In this document: positions 1 to 9,350 of the stretch, piece by piece
How the letters are laid out: each line of letters begins with the position of its first letter
Position numbering within the stretch: position 1 is the stretch's first letter
DNA from: a virus
IMG/VR virus record: IMGVR_UViG_3300025927_000419
Location: 1 to 27,291 of that record
Direction: 5' to 3' (one strand)
DNA length: 27,291 nt
The notes under the pieces: model-generated
Told to the model about the DNA's origin: nothing
The model's input: the letters and a program-made list of their open reading frames with translations, nothing else
The model's database searches: none
Made by a program: the position numbers and the translations under genes

Positions 1-768
1 GCAACACAGGAACCGGCTGCGGGCCTTGCCACCGTGTCAGCCGAGGAACCGGCCCCGCTCCCCAAAGGGGTTCTTTCCTTCTACAGCGATGGGATCCTCG
101 AATGCTCGGTCAACGTGGGCGGAGGTGCGACCGGCGATGAATGCCCGGTGGAATACCAGGCGCTGGGCGTTCACAGAGTCACGACGCTCTACACGGCTGG
201 CGAAGAGTCGGCGACCGTTACCGAAACCGAGACGATTGAGCCGTTGTCAACCAGCGTACTGCTCAATGTGAGCTACGAACCGCTCCCTGTGACCCAGAGT
301 GACTTTGGATGCGGCGACCTTTCGGAATGTTTTCAGGAAAACGGCTGGCGCGAAAATGGCTACTTCCATATCGGTACCTTGACCGTGAGTGGCAACGTGC
401 AGCCCTGGGGCACCCCACCACTGTCTGCGTGCCCGAGCGGTGAAACCGCCTGCCATACACTCGCGCTGGGTAAAGATGGAACTGAGAGCTTCCCGGTCTA
501 TGCGATGGCAAACGTAACCGTGCTGGAAGAAAAGGCGTTGACGATTGGGGACACGCTGGCGCTTGAACCGGAAGCGATCAAGAACGTGACATTGCAAGGC
601 CTGCCGGGCTTCAACCAAATCCCGCTTGCTGACGTTGGATCAGGCATAGAGCACTTCCAAGTGGCCGCGCCAGATAAAGCTGGGTATCGCAGCTCTACCG
701 CCGTTGCATCGGTGCACTTCGGCCCGAGCATTACTGGCTCAGTTGAACGGGTTGCCTGTGGCTGTTAA
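1..768 (+). CDS. Bacterial Ig-like domain protein, 5'-truncated by window edge
   Basis: The frame is open from base 1 with no stop upstream, so the gene probably begins outside the window. GTG at 34 is a possible but unproven start. 255 codons are visible. The first ~75 residues fit the bacterial Ig-like group 3 pattern (Big_3_5): a Gly-Val-x-Phe strand, two cysteines flanking a Gly/Ala turn, then a Gly-x-His-x-Val strand and a Thr-x-Tyr strand. The rest is beta-rich and Cys-containing with no motif I recognise, ending in a Cys-Gly-Cys tail. It is the only clear plus-strand gene here, and its stop (766-768) overlaps the stop of the minus-strand tail gene (765-767). The role is inferred: such Ig domains on phages often sit on virion surfaces, so a fibre or decoration protein is plausible. 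A host surface protein next to a prophage is the alternative. Confidence 0.65.
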   Translation, partial: ATQEPAAGLATVSAEEPAPLPKGVLSFYSDGILECSVNVGGGATGDECPVEYQALGVHRVTTLYTAGEESATVTETETIEPLSTSVLLNVSYEPLPVTQSDFGCGDLSECFQENGWRENGYFHIGTLTVSGNVQPWGTPPLSACPSGETACHTLALGKDGTESFPVYAMANVTVLEEKALTIGDTLALEPEAIKNVTLQGLPGFNQIPLADVGSGIEHFQVAAPDKAGYRSSTAVASVHFGPSITGSVERVACGC

Positions 769-3320
769 GCAGCCTCTCGCGCGAACAAGAACGCGGGCCG
801 GTACTTCACTACGCAGCTCGGCCTGTTGGCGCCTTTGTCTGCGAGTTCCCCAAGGTCGCCTTGGCTCGGCGTGAAGATCCCGCGAACGATTCGTTTCTCC
901 ATCCCCGACGGCGGCGCGTAGGGCAAGAACCCCTCCGGCACCACCGAACCCCAAACGTCTTCGCTGGGGTGCTGGCGGATAACTTCATCGGTGCGAAGCT
1001 CCGCCGAGCGAGTGGCAAAGCAGACCAGGTTTTCATCTGCCGCTTCCGTGTAGTAGACGGTGACTTTGATCGCGTCGACCGAGGCAGTGACGGAACCGGC
1101 TGCAATTACTTCTGCGCGGAGGGCGAAGCCGAAGCCTTCGGCGTTGACATCCGAAGGAGTCAAAGTTTCCCCCCAGAGGTCATCCGCTGCACCGTAGATA
1201 CGGACGGTGTCGCTTGTCGGCCACCACCCCGCCGCCGCCCTATTGGTCGTGCCAATCAAGCCGCCCTTCACGATCCGGGCCTCTAGGTCGCTCACATGGA
1301 AGCTACCTGATTCTTTTGACGCTTTCCTCTCAACAGAGGCCATGATGCCGATAATGGTGGCCCCTACTGGGATAGCGAAGCCAAGTTTTTTGGCGAGGAG
1401 GTACTGGCTTGCTGCCGGTATCGTAGAAGTGAGCGTCGCATAGGAATTATCGGAGGATGCCGCACTTGCCGGGTTGGTCCATGCAGCTTCACCTGCCGAT
1501 GTATTATTTTCCACTGTACTTGGGGCTTTTGATGCTTGGTTGTCTGCGGCAGGAGCCACATAAGGCGCCCGCAGGACCGCCATCTGCTCAGCCGGATAGA
1601 TCCGCACCCGCGCCAGGTCAACGCTCCCCGCGCCGTTCACGGCACGAGCTTGAACCTGCCACTCCCACCGCTCGCTCCCCACCGCCGCCGGTTCCGGCCT
1701 TGCTTCACCGAGGTCCAGGATCGACCAGCCCCCTACCAACGGGGTCGGCACGATCTTGTTTTCAGACCACTGGAGCGTTCCCAGCGCCCTCCACCGCAGC
1801 TGAAGCTGCACGTTGCCCGCGACGGCACCCGGATCGTAGACCCGGAAGTGCATCCGCCGCACACCCTTGTGCGTCATGTAGCCGGAGGCGGCGATTTTCG
1901 AATCGAGGATCGTCAACCAGCCAGCCGTAAGTTCTTTGTGCCGCACCACGTAGGGGGCATTGATCGCGATCGAGATGACGCCGCGTTCGGCTTCAGTCAC
2001 GGCCGTGCAGGTCGTCGCGCTGTAGGCGCCTTTTGCGGCCTTAATTCCACCGACCGCATAGATCGCCCCGCCGTCCCCTGCCGTGACCGTGTTGTCGATC
2101 AGCTCCGTGAGGCCCGTGAGGCTGGCGTTGGTCGCTTCGCCGAACTCGGCGGTCGTCGTCGCATCGGGGAGGTTGCCCGACGCAAGGGCGAGGATGTAGC
2201 AACGGTCGCGGGTCGTGGTCCCGCCGGGGATCGAGACCGCTTTGGTCGCAGCCTGCGTCCCGACTGCCGCCGTGTTGAAGGGATTTTCCGAGTCGAAGGT
2301 GCCAGCTTCGTACCCGATGATCCGCGCCACTTGGTGGTCTCCGGTGTCATTGGTGGTCGTCGCATCTCCACCGGAGGCGATCTTGTAGAGGGCGGTGAGG
2401 CGGGTATTGCCTTTCTTTTGCGCTTCGGCCCCTGGGATCGGGGACCAGCCGGCGGCGGTCAGGGCTGTGTTGGCTTCTGTTTTTTCTGTAGCCCCACCCG
2501 ACTCCGCCTCCATGATCAGCAGATCGCCTTGGACTGTCCCCGCAGGCAGGCCCGGCGAGACCGCCCCTGTGCCGCTGGCGACGGCTCCCACCGCCCGCAC
2601 TTTCGGTTCGATCCCGCCCGTCGCTTCGGCGCCGCCCTTCGGCGTCAGGTCCGCGCAGCGATAGGCGAGCGCGGCCGTGGTGTTGGCCGTGGCGTCTTGG
2701 GGATGGTCGCGGGACTCGATCGCTGAGACCAGCGCCCGCCAGTCGCCCGAGGTGTTGTTGTTTTTGACGATGATGCGGATCAGACCCGGTGCGGTTCCGA
2801 GCACTTCGGAGAGTTCCCAGATCAGCTCGCGCTTGGTGTTCTCCGTGAATTCTTTGCTTTCGACTTCGGTGGTCGCATACCAGTAGGGCCCAGTTGCCAG
2901 CGTCAGCGTGACATCGGGGGATGAGCCCTTTTGCCATGCGCCGAGACCTGCAAGCCCAGCCTTGAAGACCCTCCGTCCGAGTGAGCCCGCAAAGTCCCCG
3001 CCGGTCACGAAATCGCGTCGTAGCCAGTGTTCCGTCCCTGCCTCGTTGCATTCGCCGACCTTCTGCGCAAGCTGGTAGGCGGCCGTCGGGAGGTCCACTT
3101 TGCCCTCTTCACGGACCACCAATTTCAGCATCGTCACCGTGTTCGGAGGATGCCAGTTCGTTGGTATCTCGCCCAGCGCGTGGCGCTGCATGTCCAGTTC
3201 GATGTCGGTCTCGCCGAAGTCGGCCTCAACGACCTGGAAGCCAGCTGCGCTCAGGTCAAGCTCTGCCCCCGTGGGCTTGAACTCTTTGGGGTCGAGTACG
3301 ACCGGATCTGCTACCAGCAT
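765..3320 (-). CDS. Minor tail protein (distal tail / tail tip, multi-domain)
   Basis: This 851-aa protein is encoded directly after the tape measure gene: ATG at 3320 immediately follows the TAA at 3321-3323. The position after the tape measure is where distal tail and tip proteins lie in siphophages. The N-terminal ~215 residues look like a Dit-type baseplate domain. A Gly/Ala/Thr-rich middle (about 230-450) contains a module with a Gly-Asp-Leu-Leu-Ile strand. Residues ~470-600 look like a beta-sandwich that could bind carbohydrate. Residues ~610-770 match a module common in phage tail proteins, with Ile-Pro-x-Gly-Ala-Thr-Ile, Asp-Leu-Trp-Gly and a Val-Tyr-Tyr end. Host adsorption is likely. 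No tail-tip protein other than this one is visible, so several functions may be merged. Domain limits are by eye. Confidence 0.8.
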   Translation of the reverse strand: MLVADPVVLDPKEFKPTGAELDLSAAGFQVVEADFGETDIELDMQRHALGEIPTNWHPPNTVTMLKLVVREEGKVDLPTAAYQLAQKVGECNEAGTEHWLRRDFVTGGDFAGSLGRRVFKAGLAGLGAWQKGSSPDVTLTLATGPYWYATTEVESKEFTENTKRELIWELSEVLGTAPGLIRIIVKNNNTSGDWRALVSAIESRDHPQDATANTTAALAYRCADLTPKGGAEATGGIEPKVRAVGAVASGTGAVSPGLPAGTVQGDLLIMEAESGGATEKTEANTALTAAGWSPIPGAEAQKKGNTRLTALYKIASGGDATTTNDTGDHQVARIIGYEAGTFDSENPFNTAAVGTQAATKAVSIPGGTTTRDRCYILALASGNLPDATTTAEFGEATNASLTGLTELIDNTVTAGDGGAIYAVGGIKAAKGAYSATTCTAVTEAERGVISIAINAPYVVRHKELTAGWLTILDSKIAASGYMTHKGVRRMHFRVYDPGAVAGNVQLQLRWRALGTLQWSENKIVPTPLVGGWSILDLGEARPEPAAVGSERWEWQVQARAVNGAGSVDLARVRIYPAEQMAVLRAPYVAPAADNQASKAPSTVENNTSAGEAAWTNPASAASSDNSYATLTSTIPAASQYLLAKKLGFAIPVGATIIGIMASVERKASKESGSFHVSDLEARIVKGGLIGTTNRAAAGWWPTSDTVRIYGAADDLWGETLTPSDVNAEGFGFALRAEVIAAGSVTASVDAIKVTVYYTEAADENLVCFATRSAELRTDEVIRQHPSEDVWGSVVPEGFLPYAPPSGMEKRIVRGIFTPSQGDLGELADKGANRPSCVVKYRPAFLFAREAA

Positions 3321-6300
3321 TTATCTCGCCCCCCCTGGGGTTCTCAGGCCTACGCCCTTGACGCTCCGTACGTTCGCCTCGAACTCGCGCCCCCCGTGAC
3401 GGACCAGGGCTCGGCGCTCGCCCTCGTAGAAGTGGATCTCGATGCTTGGGTCTGCTTCCCCGCCGCCGAGCCCGTGGATGGCCTGAGCCAAGGCCAGCTC
3501 TTGCTCAGGGGTACGAATCCGCTCCCGCCCGAGCGCCATGATCGGTGACTCTTGGCTCGACGCACCGGGGACCGTGCCACCGGAGTGGAACTTCGGCAGC
3601 TTCGCGAAGAGGCCCTCGCGCATTTTGTCCCAGTTTTCGAGCGTGACTTTCTGAGCATCGGAGACAGCGGTGCGCTGATTGGCCTGGCGGATCAGTTCTT
3701 CGAGGGCGCTGTTGTCGGTGCCTTCTTCGCTTGAACCGCCGGAGCCCAGGCCGTTGACGGCCGAGTTGATCTTCACCCCGAGTTCTTCGATCGAGGTCTG
3801 CACATCCCAGATCACGCCGCCGAACTTCCCGGCCACGCGGGGGGGCATGAGCGATGAAGCACCGAGGAGTTCATGGGAATCGGGCCAGTGGATGCCCTGC
3901 ACGTCCCTCAGGGATTCCTCGAGCGACCCGGAGCCCGGCAGGGGCAGCGCGGGGATGCCTTTGGAGTTCGGCCCGATGCGGTTGTCCCCGCCGGGGAAGA
4001 ACTTTTCGCGCGCTTCGCCGATCGCTTTGCGCAGCTCGCTGTCTTTGAGCTGGAGGATCGGAAGTTCTTTGAGCATCGCCGCCCGTTCCGCGACCTGCTT
4101 CTGGAGCCAATCCGGGAGCGCTTCTTTGGGATGCCCGGCTTTGTATTTGGCCAACCGCTCGCCCACCGCTTTGGCGAACGCCTTGATCTGGTCGATCTTG
4201 TTGGTGGTCTGGCGGTCTTCGCCTTCCCAGAGCGTCTCCATGCCCGCAACGGATGGCCTGCCTTTGCCGAACCCGAACATCTCTGCGCGCAGGATCGTGT
4301 TGCGCCAACCAGCGACCTTGTCGAGAAGACCCCCGTAGGCGGGACGCTCCCGTGTTTCGACGTAGTTGCTGAAGTTCGCTACGTAGGCCTTTTCTGCTGC
4401 TTCGCGCTGGGCGTCTGAGGCGCTGGCGGGGAGTTCAGGCTGCTGGGGCTCCAGTTCGACCAGCTGTTGCGTGTCCTGCGCGGCACGTTCGTAGCCGCCC
4501 TGAGCGCCTTCGATCAACTGCTCATAGCCGGCGAACTGTTTGAATCGCTTGCCGAGGCGCTTCTTCAGGTTTTTCTTGACGCCCTCAAGGCGCAAGCGGG
4601 AGCGAAGTGAGCGAAGGCCGCTGAGCCGTTCTTCGATGATGCCGACGTTCCTGCCGACCGCCTGGGCTATCCCTGGTTTGCCCTGCTTTTCTGCATAGCG
4701 TTTCGCCTTGCGATAGGTGCCGATCTCTCCCTGGAGACGAGCGATTTCCTTGTTGACTTCCTCAAGGGTTTTCGGCATCTGGCCAAGGCTGAGGGGCTGG
4801 GTGCTCGCACCGCGATATTTGGCCGGGATGTTTTCCTTGGGAGCTGCTCCGGGGATTGCCCCGCTCGCGCCGGCTTCTGGGGCAAGTTCGGGGTGCCGGG
4901 GGGTAAAGCCGCCGGTCGTATGAGTGTGGTAGCCAAGGCCGTTAGAGGAGTTGGTCCCCCACTCCGTACCTTCGATCTCAGCAAACGTGTGGCCCGGGTT
5001 TGACCAGAGCGTGAACAGGTCGCCCCTGCCCGGCATGAGGCGGCTCATGTATTCGCCCGATACCCCGACCGCAAAGTCAGACCAGCCCGACTCCTGCATG
5101 AGCTTGGCTATCGCTCCAGAGCAGTCGAGGCCATTGGCGGTGACATGCGTGCCTTCGCCGTGCCCGCCTCCCCAGACATAGCCGGTGAAGGCAGAGGCGA
5201 TCTCTTGGGCCTTTGACTTGATCCGGCCGATCGTCTTCGGCTTGAAGCCGCCCACGGCCGCCGAGAGCAGAGAGGCCGGGCCGGACGACGGGCCACCGCG
5301 CATGAGAGTCGGGTTGAAGGGCTGGCCTACCTTCCCGCCTCGAGCAAATCCCTTTAGGAGCCCACCAGCTTGCATCCCGGTCACGAATTTCGTCCCGTAC
5401 CAGGCTCCGATGCCCGACTGGTCATAGATCTCTTTGCCGGCCAAGGCATTGACGAGCGGGTTGAACATTGCCTTCGGGCCGCCGTAGCGGGCGATCATGG
5501 CGTCGTTGCCCACACCGCTGGTGATCTGGAGTAGGCCGCGCCCGATGCTCCCACCGGGATCGATACCGAAGATGCCGGGGTAGAAGTCAGACTCGCCGTG
5601 AGCGATCTGCGCGAACAGCTTCCCCGGCAGCCCAGCCCAGCGCATGATCCGTTCAACGAGCGCTTCGGAAAAGCGCGCCTTACCGGCGAGGTTTGAGAGC
5701 GTGTGGCTCGGGAAGATCCGGTTGAACTGCTGGAGCGGACCGGCGTTGGCGATATTCCCGCCACCGGCCGAGCCCTGCTTGCCAAGGAAGTGCTTCGCCC
5801 CTTCAAAGACCTTGTGGATAGCCGACTGCCCTAGCTTGTGGAGTGAGCCCTGGTCTCCACCGATCTTCGGTTCCGCCATGCCGCCCCTGCGGAGCTTCTG
5901 GACCAGGCCACCTTCCTGAAAACGCGGCACTGCGGCATTCGCCGTCTGAAGGGCACCCATCAGGTTGCGGTTCCCGACGAAGATGCCCTCTTTGGACTCG
6001 ACCTTCGCCACTGGCCGGCCGTTCAGCGAGAGCGTGTGGCGGTCGCCAGCGGTGTTGCCGGGGACGACGCTGGCGAGGCCGCCCGTCGCGAAGGCAGGTA
6101 CCAAGCCTCCCTCCTGGCGTCCGAGCGGCGGAAGTTCGGAGATCTTCGGCAGGCTGTTGACGAGCTTTTTGAGGTTGAAGCGCGGCGCCTTGCCGGCGTT
6201 CAGCCCTTTGAGCGCGCCGCCGACGTTCGTTTCGATGTTGCCGAGTGCGTCTTTGACCGCTTCGGCGAGGCTCCCGAATGAGCTGCTTACGCGCCCGGCG

Positions 6301-9300
6301 AACGCCTCACCCTTTTGTCCTCCCTGGGTGGCCATAGCGCCAAGACGTGGAACCGTCTGCTGGTAGGCCCCCTTACTACTGCGCTCGGCAATATCCGGAA
6401 TCTGCTCAACCGGGTCCTTGAACCCCTTGCGAGCTCGCTTACCTTCACGCGCTACAGTGTCGGCATAGGCGTGTAGCTTCGATTCGGCTTTGTCCGTCTT
6501 GGGGGCTGGGATTTCTGAGTCCTGACCGTACGCCTTCGAGATGATGAGGTCCGCAGCAGGTAGCCCGGTTTTCACATGCCCGGCGACAAAGTCCTGCGCT
6601 GAGGTGATCGCGTGCCCGACAGCCCCCAGCTTTTCCTCGATGAACGACTGCCCCGGTTCGACTACGTACTTCTTAAGCGCATCGGCAATCGTGGGGGCCA
6701 GAGTGGCTAGGCCCAGAACGACGCCGGCAGCGAGGCCGCGGCTAAAAATCCGCCCAAGCCTTGCGCCCCCGGCCTGGGACGCTTTCCCGAGCCTGCCTCC
6801 GGGGGCTGCCAAATCCTGAATCCGACCGATAAGGCCAGCGCCAGCCTCCGTACCCGCAAACCAAGCGGCGGCCTTCTCGACCATCGCCTTGCCAAACCTC
6901 GCGCCAGCCTCAGCGCCAACCTTGGCGAATGCCTTAACTCCGCCGAACCGAGAGAACAGCCACCCCGCGATTGCGAGCTTCCCAAGGATGCTGGCGTTCA
7001 GAAATCCCTTGACGAGAGCCTTGGCGATCGTCCACCCGGCTTGACCTGCATGTTCGGCCAGAACCTGAATGAACGCATCGAAGGTCGGCACGCCTTCCTT
7101 GCGCAGCGAGGCGAACTGCCGGATGAAGTCACTTGCCCAGCCGGTGATGAACCCGGCTCCGTCTCGAAGCGCGGGCACGAGCTGGGTACGGATGAGCTTG
7201 AGGAGCGTGGCAACGCCGTTTTGCTTGCCGAGTTCGAAGAACGCCGTGCCCGCATCCCGCACAAGTCGCCCGAGCTCGAAGATGGCGGGTTTCGTTTCGG
7301 TGAAGTACTGCTTGAGGCGATTCTGTCCCTTGGTGCTATCGGTCCATTTGCGCCACCCTTCCGCTGCACCACCAAGCGATTTAAGGATTTCGTTCCCGAG
7401 CGGCTTCGCGGCTGCGCTGACATTGAGGAGCCCGCCCCCGACACCTTTGAGGATCGGGCCGAGCAGTTCCATCGTCCTACGGGTGCGGTCGAAGAATTCA
7501 GCAAGGGCGCCTGACTTCTGCCCAGCTTCAGCCTCGTTTTTGATCCACCCCGAGAACTCCTTGGTGCTTTCGCTCAGCCAGTCAAGAAACGGTTCGGCAG
7601 AGATGAGGACATGGCGAAACGCATCGGCGAGGTTCAGGGCCGAGTCGCCCATCCGCCCGATGATCCGCGTGTTCAGTTTGCCTATGCGCGTGAGGTCTTT
7701 CCCCCACACTGCGGAGCCCAGCTTCTTGCCCGTCTTGGCGGCGATCTTCCCGAGCGCACCCGCAGTCTCGGCAACCACGCCTTTGACGACGCCGAAGTTC
7801 CGCATCAGGCCCTTGAGCCCAGCTTCGGCGCCGGGGAAGAACCCGCTCGCGGCCGTTGCCCGCAGTTCATCGAGGCGCGGTTTCAGAGAGAGTAGGACGC
7901 GCACGAATTTCTGCGCGGCCGGGGGCAGCATGGCCATTTTCTCCTGAAGGGTGGTGGCCGCCGACCCCTGTTCTTTCATCGTTTCCGAGTTGTCTCGGAT
8001 GGCCTTATTGAGATCGCGCTCGGCTTCGGTAACGGAGCGGTTCGCGTCAGCCTCGGCTCGCTTTGCAGCGACTACTTCCGGCATCTTTTCGACGCCGCCC
8101 TTCTGGGCTTTGGTGTAGTCCTCGCGAGCGCGTTTGGCGTCTAGGCGTGTCTGCTGAAGGTCGTTACGGGCTTGGTCTACGGCCTCTTCGGCGAAGCGCA
8201 CATCAAGCCCGGTGGCAGTTGGGTCTCGGAGTGTTTTCGCCAGTTCCTTGCGGGCCTGACGAAGCTGAAGCGCGCCCTGCTGTTCGGAGTCACGGGAATG
8301 TTCAGACTCCAACCGCATGTCCTGCAGGGTGCGGACTGCTTCTTTCCGTGCTTTGGTGAGGTCTTGCTGCGCAAAGGTCGCATCGCGCTGAACACTGGTG
8401 AGGTTGCGCTTGGCATCGGCAACGCGTTCCGCAGCGTCCCTTTGCTGGCGCATGGTCTGAACGGCCTGCGTTCCGCCTTGTGTCTCAGCGCTGTAGGCAG
8501 CTTTCAGCGCCCCGCCTATCCCGGCCGTAGCGAGCTTCAGCACGCCGAAGGCCTGGGCAGCGGCTAGAGCACCGGCAGGCAGCGCCACGAGTGCCCCTGC
8601 CAGGGGCCCGAGAGCCGAAGCGGTTGCAATGGCAGCGGCAGCGAGCGCTGAAAGGGCCTGCGCGAGGAGACCCGCCCCCGCAACCAGCGTCGGCCACTTC
8701 AGGGTCCGAAGGATGTTGCCGAAGAACGAGAAACCGCGGTTGACCCTGGCCATCACGCCGTCAAAGCCGGAGAACCCACCTGAGCTGGTCCGAATGCCGC
8801 GGGCTACCGAGCCAAACTCATATCCGAGACCTCGCAGGCGTCCGAATAGCTCCTTGGCCCCGCCCTCCGCCTTGCGGGCGCCGACATGCCAGGCGTTCAG
8901 TTCGGCCCGGGCAGAGAGAATCTTTTTGCCGGATTCCTTCGCCGCTTTGGCGATTCCGAACATGTCATTGCTGAGCATTTTTGAGGCCGTCGAGGCCTTC
9001 TTGGATCGCCTCTCGACCTCCGCGACCGCGCCGGCAAGGCCAAACATGTCGCCTTTGGCTCTGGTCGACCCCTTGCCGATTTTGTTGGCGATGACTTTGC
9101 CCGCGTCATCCCCGAAGCGCTCAAAGCGCCGGAGCAGCGGGGAGAGAGCCTGGCCGAGACCACCCTGGTCAAGCCCACTCGCCATGTTCTTGCCGGCGTT
9201 CCGACCGGCTTTCCTCATCGCGGGGGTGAGCGCCTGGCTTAGCCGCCTGCCGAGTTTCTCTTGGAACTTCGAGAAGTCAGGCTCGATCTCGACGTAACCG

Positions 9301-9332
9301 GTTCCCAGCTTTGCTCCGGCTGCTATTGCCAT
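3321..9332 (-). CDS. Tape measure protein with lytic transglycosylase and NlpC/P60 domains
   Basis: This 2003-aa protein is the longest gene in the window and lies directly after the tail assembly chaperones, the standard place for a tape measure protein. ATG at 9332 follows a G-rich ribosome site. Residues ~211-285 are a long hydrophobic Ala/Leu/Gly stretch, and ~290-470 are charged coiled coil. Around Glu1247 (His-Gly-Glu-Ser-Asp, then Gly-Leu-Leu-Gln-Ile) there is a lysozyme/SLT-type fold with that Glu as likely catalytic acid. An NlpC/P60 cysteine peptidase follows: Cys1404 in Asp-Cys-Ser-Gly and His1448 in Gly-His-Thr-Phe. The C-terminal ~500 residues are helical and charged. Its length sets tail length; the usual ~1.5 Angstrom per residue gives at most about 300 nm. 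The enzymatic domains presumably open the cell wall during DNA injection. Confidence 0.95.
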   Translation of the reverse strand: MAIAAGAKLGTGYVEIEPDFSKFQEKLGRRLSQALTPAMRKAGRNAGKNMASGLDQGGLGQALSPLLRRFERFGDDAGKVIANKIGKGSTRAKGDMFGLAGAVAEVERRSKKASTASKMLSNDMFGIAKAAKESGKKILSARAELNAWHVGARKAEGGAKELFGRLRGLGYEFGSVARGIRTSSGGFSGFDGVMARVNRGFSFFGNILRTLKWPTLVAGAGLLAQALSALAAAAIATASALGPLAGALVALPAGALAAAQAFGVLKLATAGIGGALKAAYSAETQGGTQAVQTMRQQRDAAERVADAKRNLTSVQRDATFAQQDLTKARKEAVRTLQDMRLESEHSRDSEQQGALQLRQARKELAKTLRDPTATGLDVRFAEEAVDQARNDLQQTRLDAKRAREDYTKAQKGGVEKMPEVVAAKRAEADANRSVTEAERDLNKAIRDNSETMKEQGSAATTLQEKMAMLPPAAQKFVRVLLSLKPRLDELRATAASGFFPGAEAGLKGLMRNFGVVKGVVAETAGALGKIAAKTGKKLGSAVWGKDLTRIGKLNTRIIGRMGDSALNLADAFRHVLISAEPFLDWLSESTKEFSGWIKNEAEAGQKSGALAEFFDRTRRTMELLGPILKGVGGGLLNVSAAAKPLGNEILKSLGGAAEGWRKWTDSTKGQNRLKQYFTETKPAIFELGRLVRDAGTAFFELGKQNGVATLLKLIRTQLVPALRDGAGFITGWASDFIRQFASLRKEGVPTFDAFIQVLAEHAGQAGWTIAKALVKGFLNASILGKLAIAGWLFSRFGGVKAFAKVGAEAGARFGKAMVEKAAAWFAGTEAGAGLIGRIQDLAAPGGRLGKASQAGGARLGRIFSRGLAAGVVLGLATLAPTIADALKKYVVEPGQSFIEEKLGAVGHAITSAQDFVAGHVKTGLPAADLIISKAYGQDSEIPAPKTDKAESKLHAYADTVAREGKRARKGFKDPVEQIPDIAERSSKGAYQQTVPRLGAMATQGGQKGEAFAGRVSSSFGSLAEAVKDALGNIETNVGGALKGLNAGKAPRFNLKKLVNSLPKISELPPLGRQEGGLVPAFATGGLASVVPGNTAGDRHTLSLNGRPVAKVESKEGIFVGNRNLMGALQTANAAVPRFQEGGLVQKLRRGGMAEPKIGGDQGSLHKLGQSAIHKVFEGAKHFLGKQGSAGGGNIANAGPLQQFNRIFPSHTLSNLAGKARFSEALVERIMRWAGLPGKLFAQIAHGESDFYPGIFGIDPGGSIGRGLLQITSGVGNDAMIARYGGPKAMFNPLVNALAGKEIYDQSGIGAWYGTKFVTGMQAGGLLKGFARGGKVGQPFNPTLMRGGPSSGPASLLSAAVGGFKPKTIGRIKSKAQEIASAFTGYVWGGGHGEGTHVTANGLDCSGAIAKLMQESGWSDFAVGVSGEYMSRLMPGRGDLFTLWSNPGHTFAEIEGTEWGTNSSNGLGYHTHTTGGFTPRHPELAPEAGASGAIPGAAPKENIPAKYRGASTQPLSLGQMPKTLEEVNKEIARLQGEIGTYRKAKRYAEKQGKPGIAQAVGRNVGIIEERLSGLRSLRSRLRLEGVKKNLKKRLGKRFKQFAGYEQLIEGAQGGYERAAQDTQQLVELEPQQPELPASASDAQREAAEKAYVANFSNYVETRERPAYGGLLDKVAGWRNTILRAEMFGFGKGRPSVAGMETLWEGEDRQTTNKIDQIKAFAKAVGERLAKYKAGHPKEALPDWLQKQVAERAAMLKELPILQLKDSELRKAIGEAREKFFPGGDNRIGPNSKGIPALPLPGSGSLEESLRDVQGIHWPDSHELLGASSLMPPRVAGKFGGVIWDVQTSIEELGVKINSAVNGLGSGGSSEEGTDNSALEELIRQANQRTAVSDAQKVTLENWDKMREGLFAKLPKFHSGGTVPGASSQESPIMALGRERIRTPEQELALAQAIHGLGGGEADPSIEIHFYEGERRALVRHGGREFEANVRSVKGVGLRTPGGAR

Positions 9333-9350
9333 ACACTCACCCCCTTCCGC

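Noticed and set aside
1536-2726. 396-aa plus-strand frame inside the minor tail gene
   Set aside because: Arg/His/Pro-rich shadow of the minus-strand gene's codon pattern, with no ribosome site and no protein-like segments.
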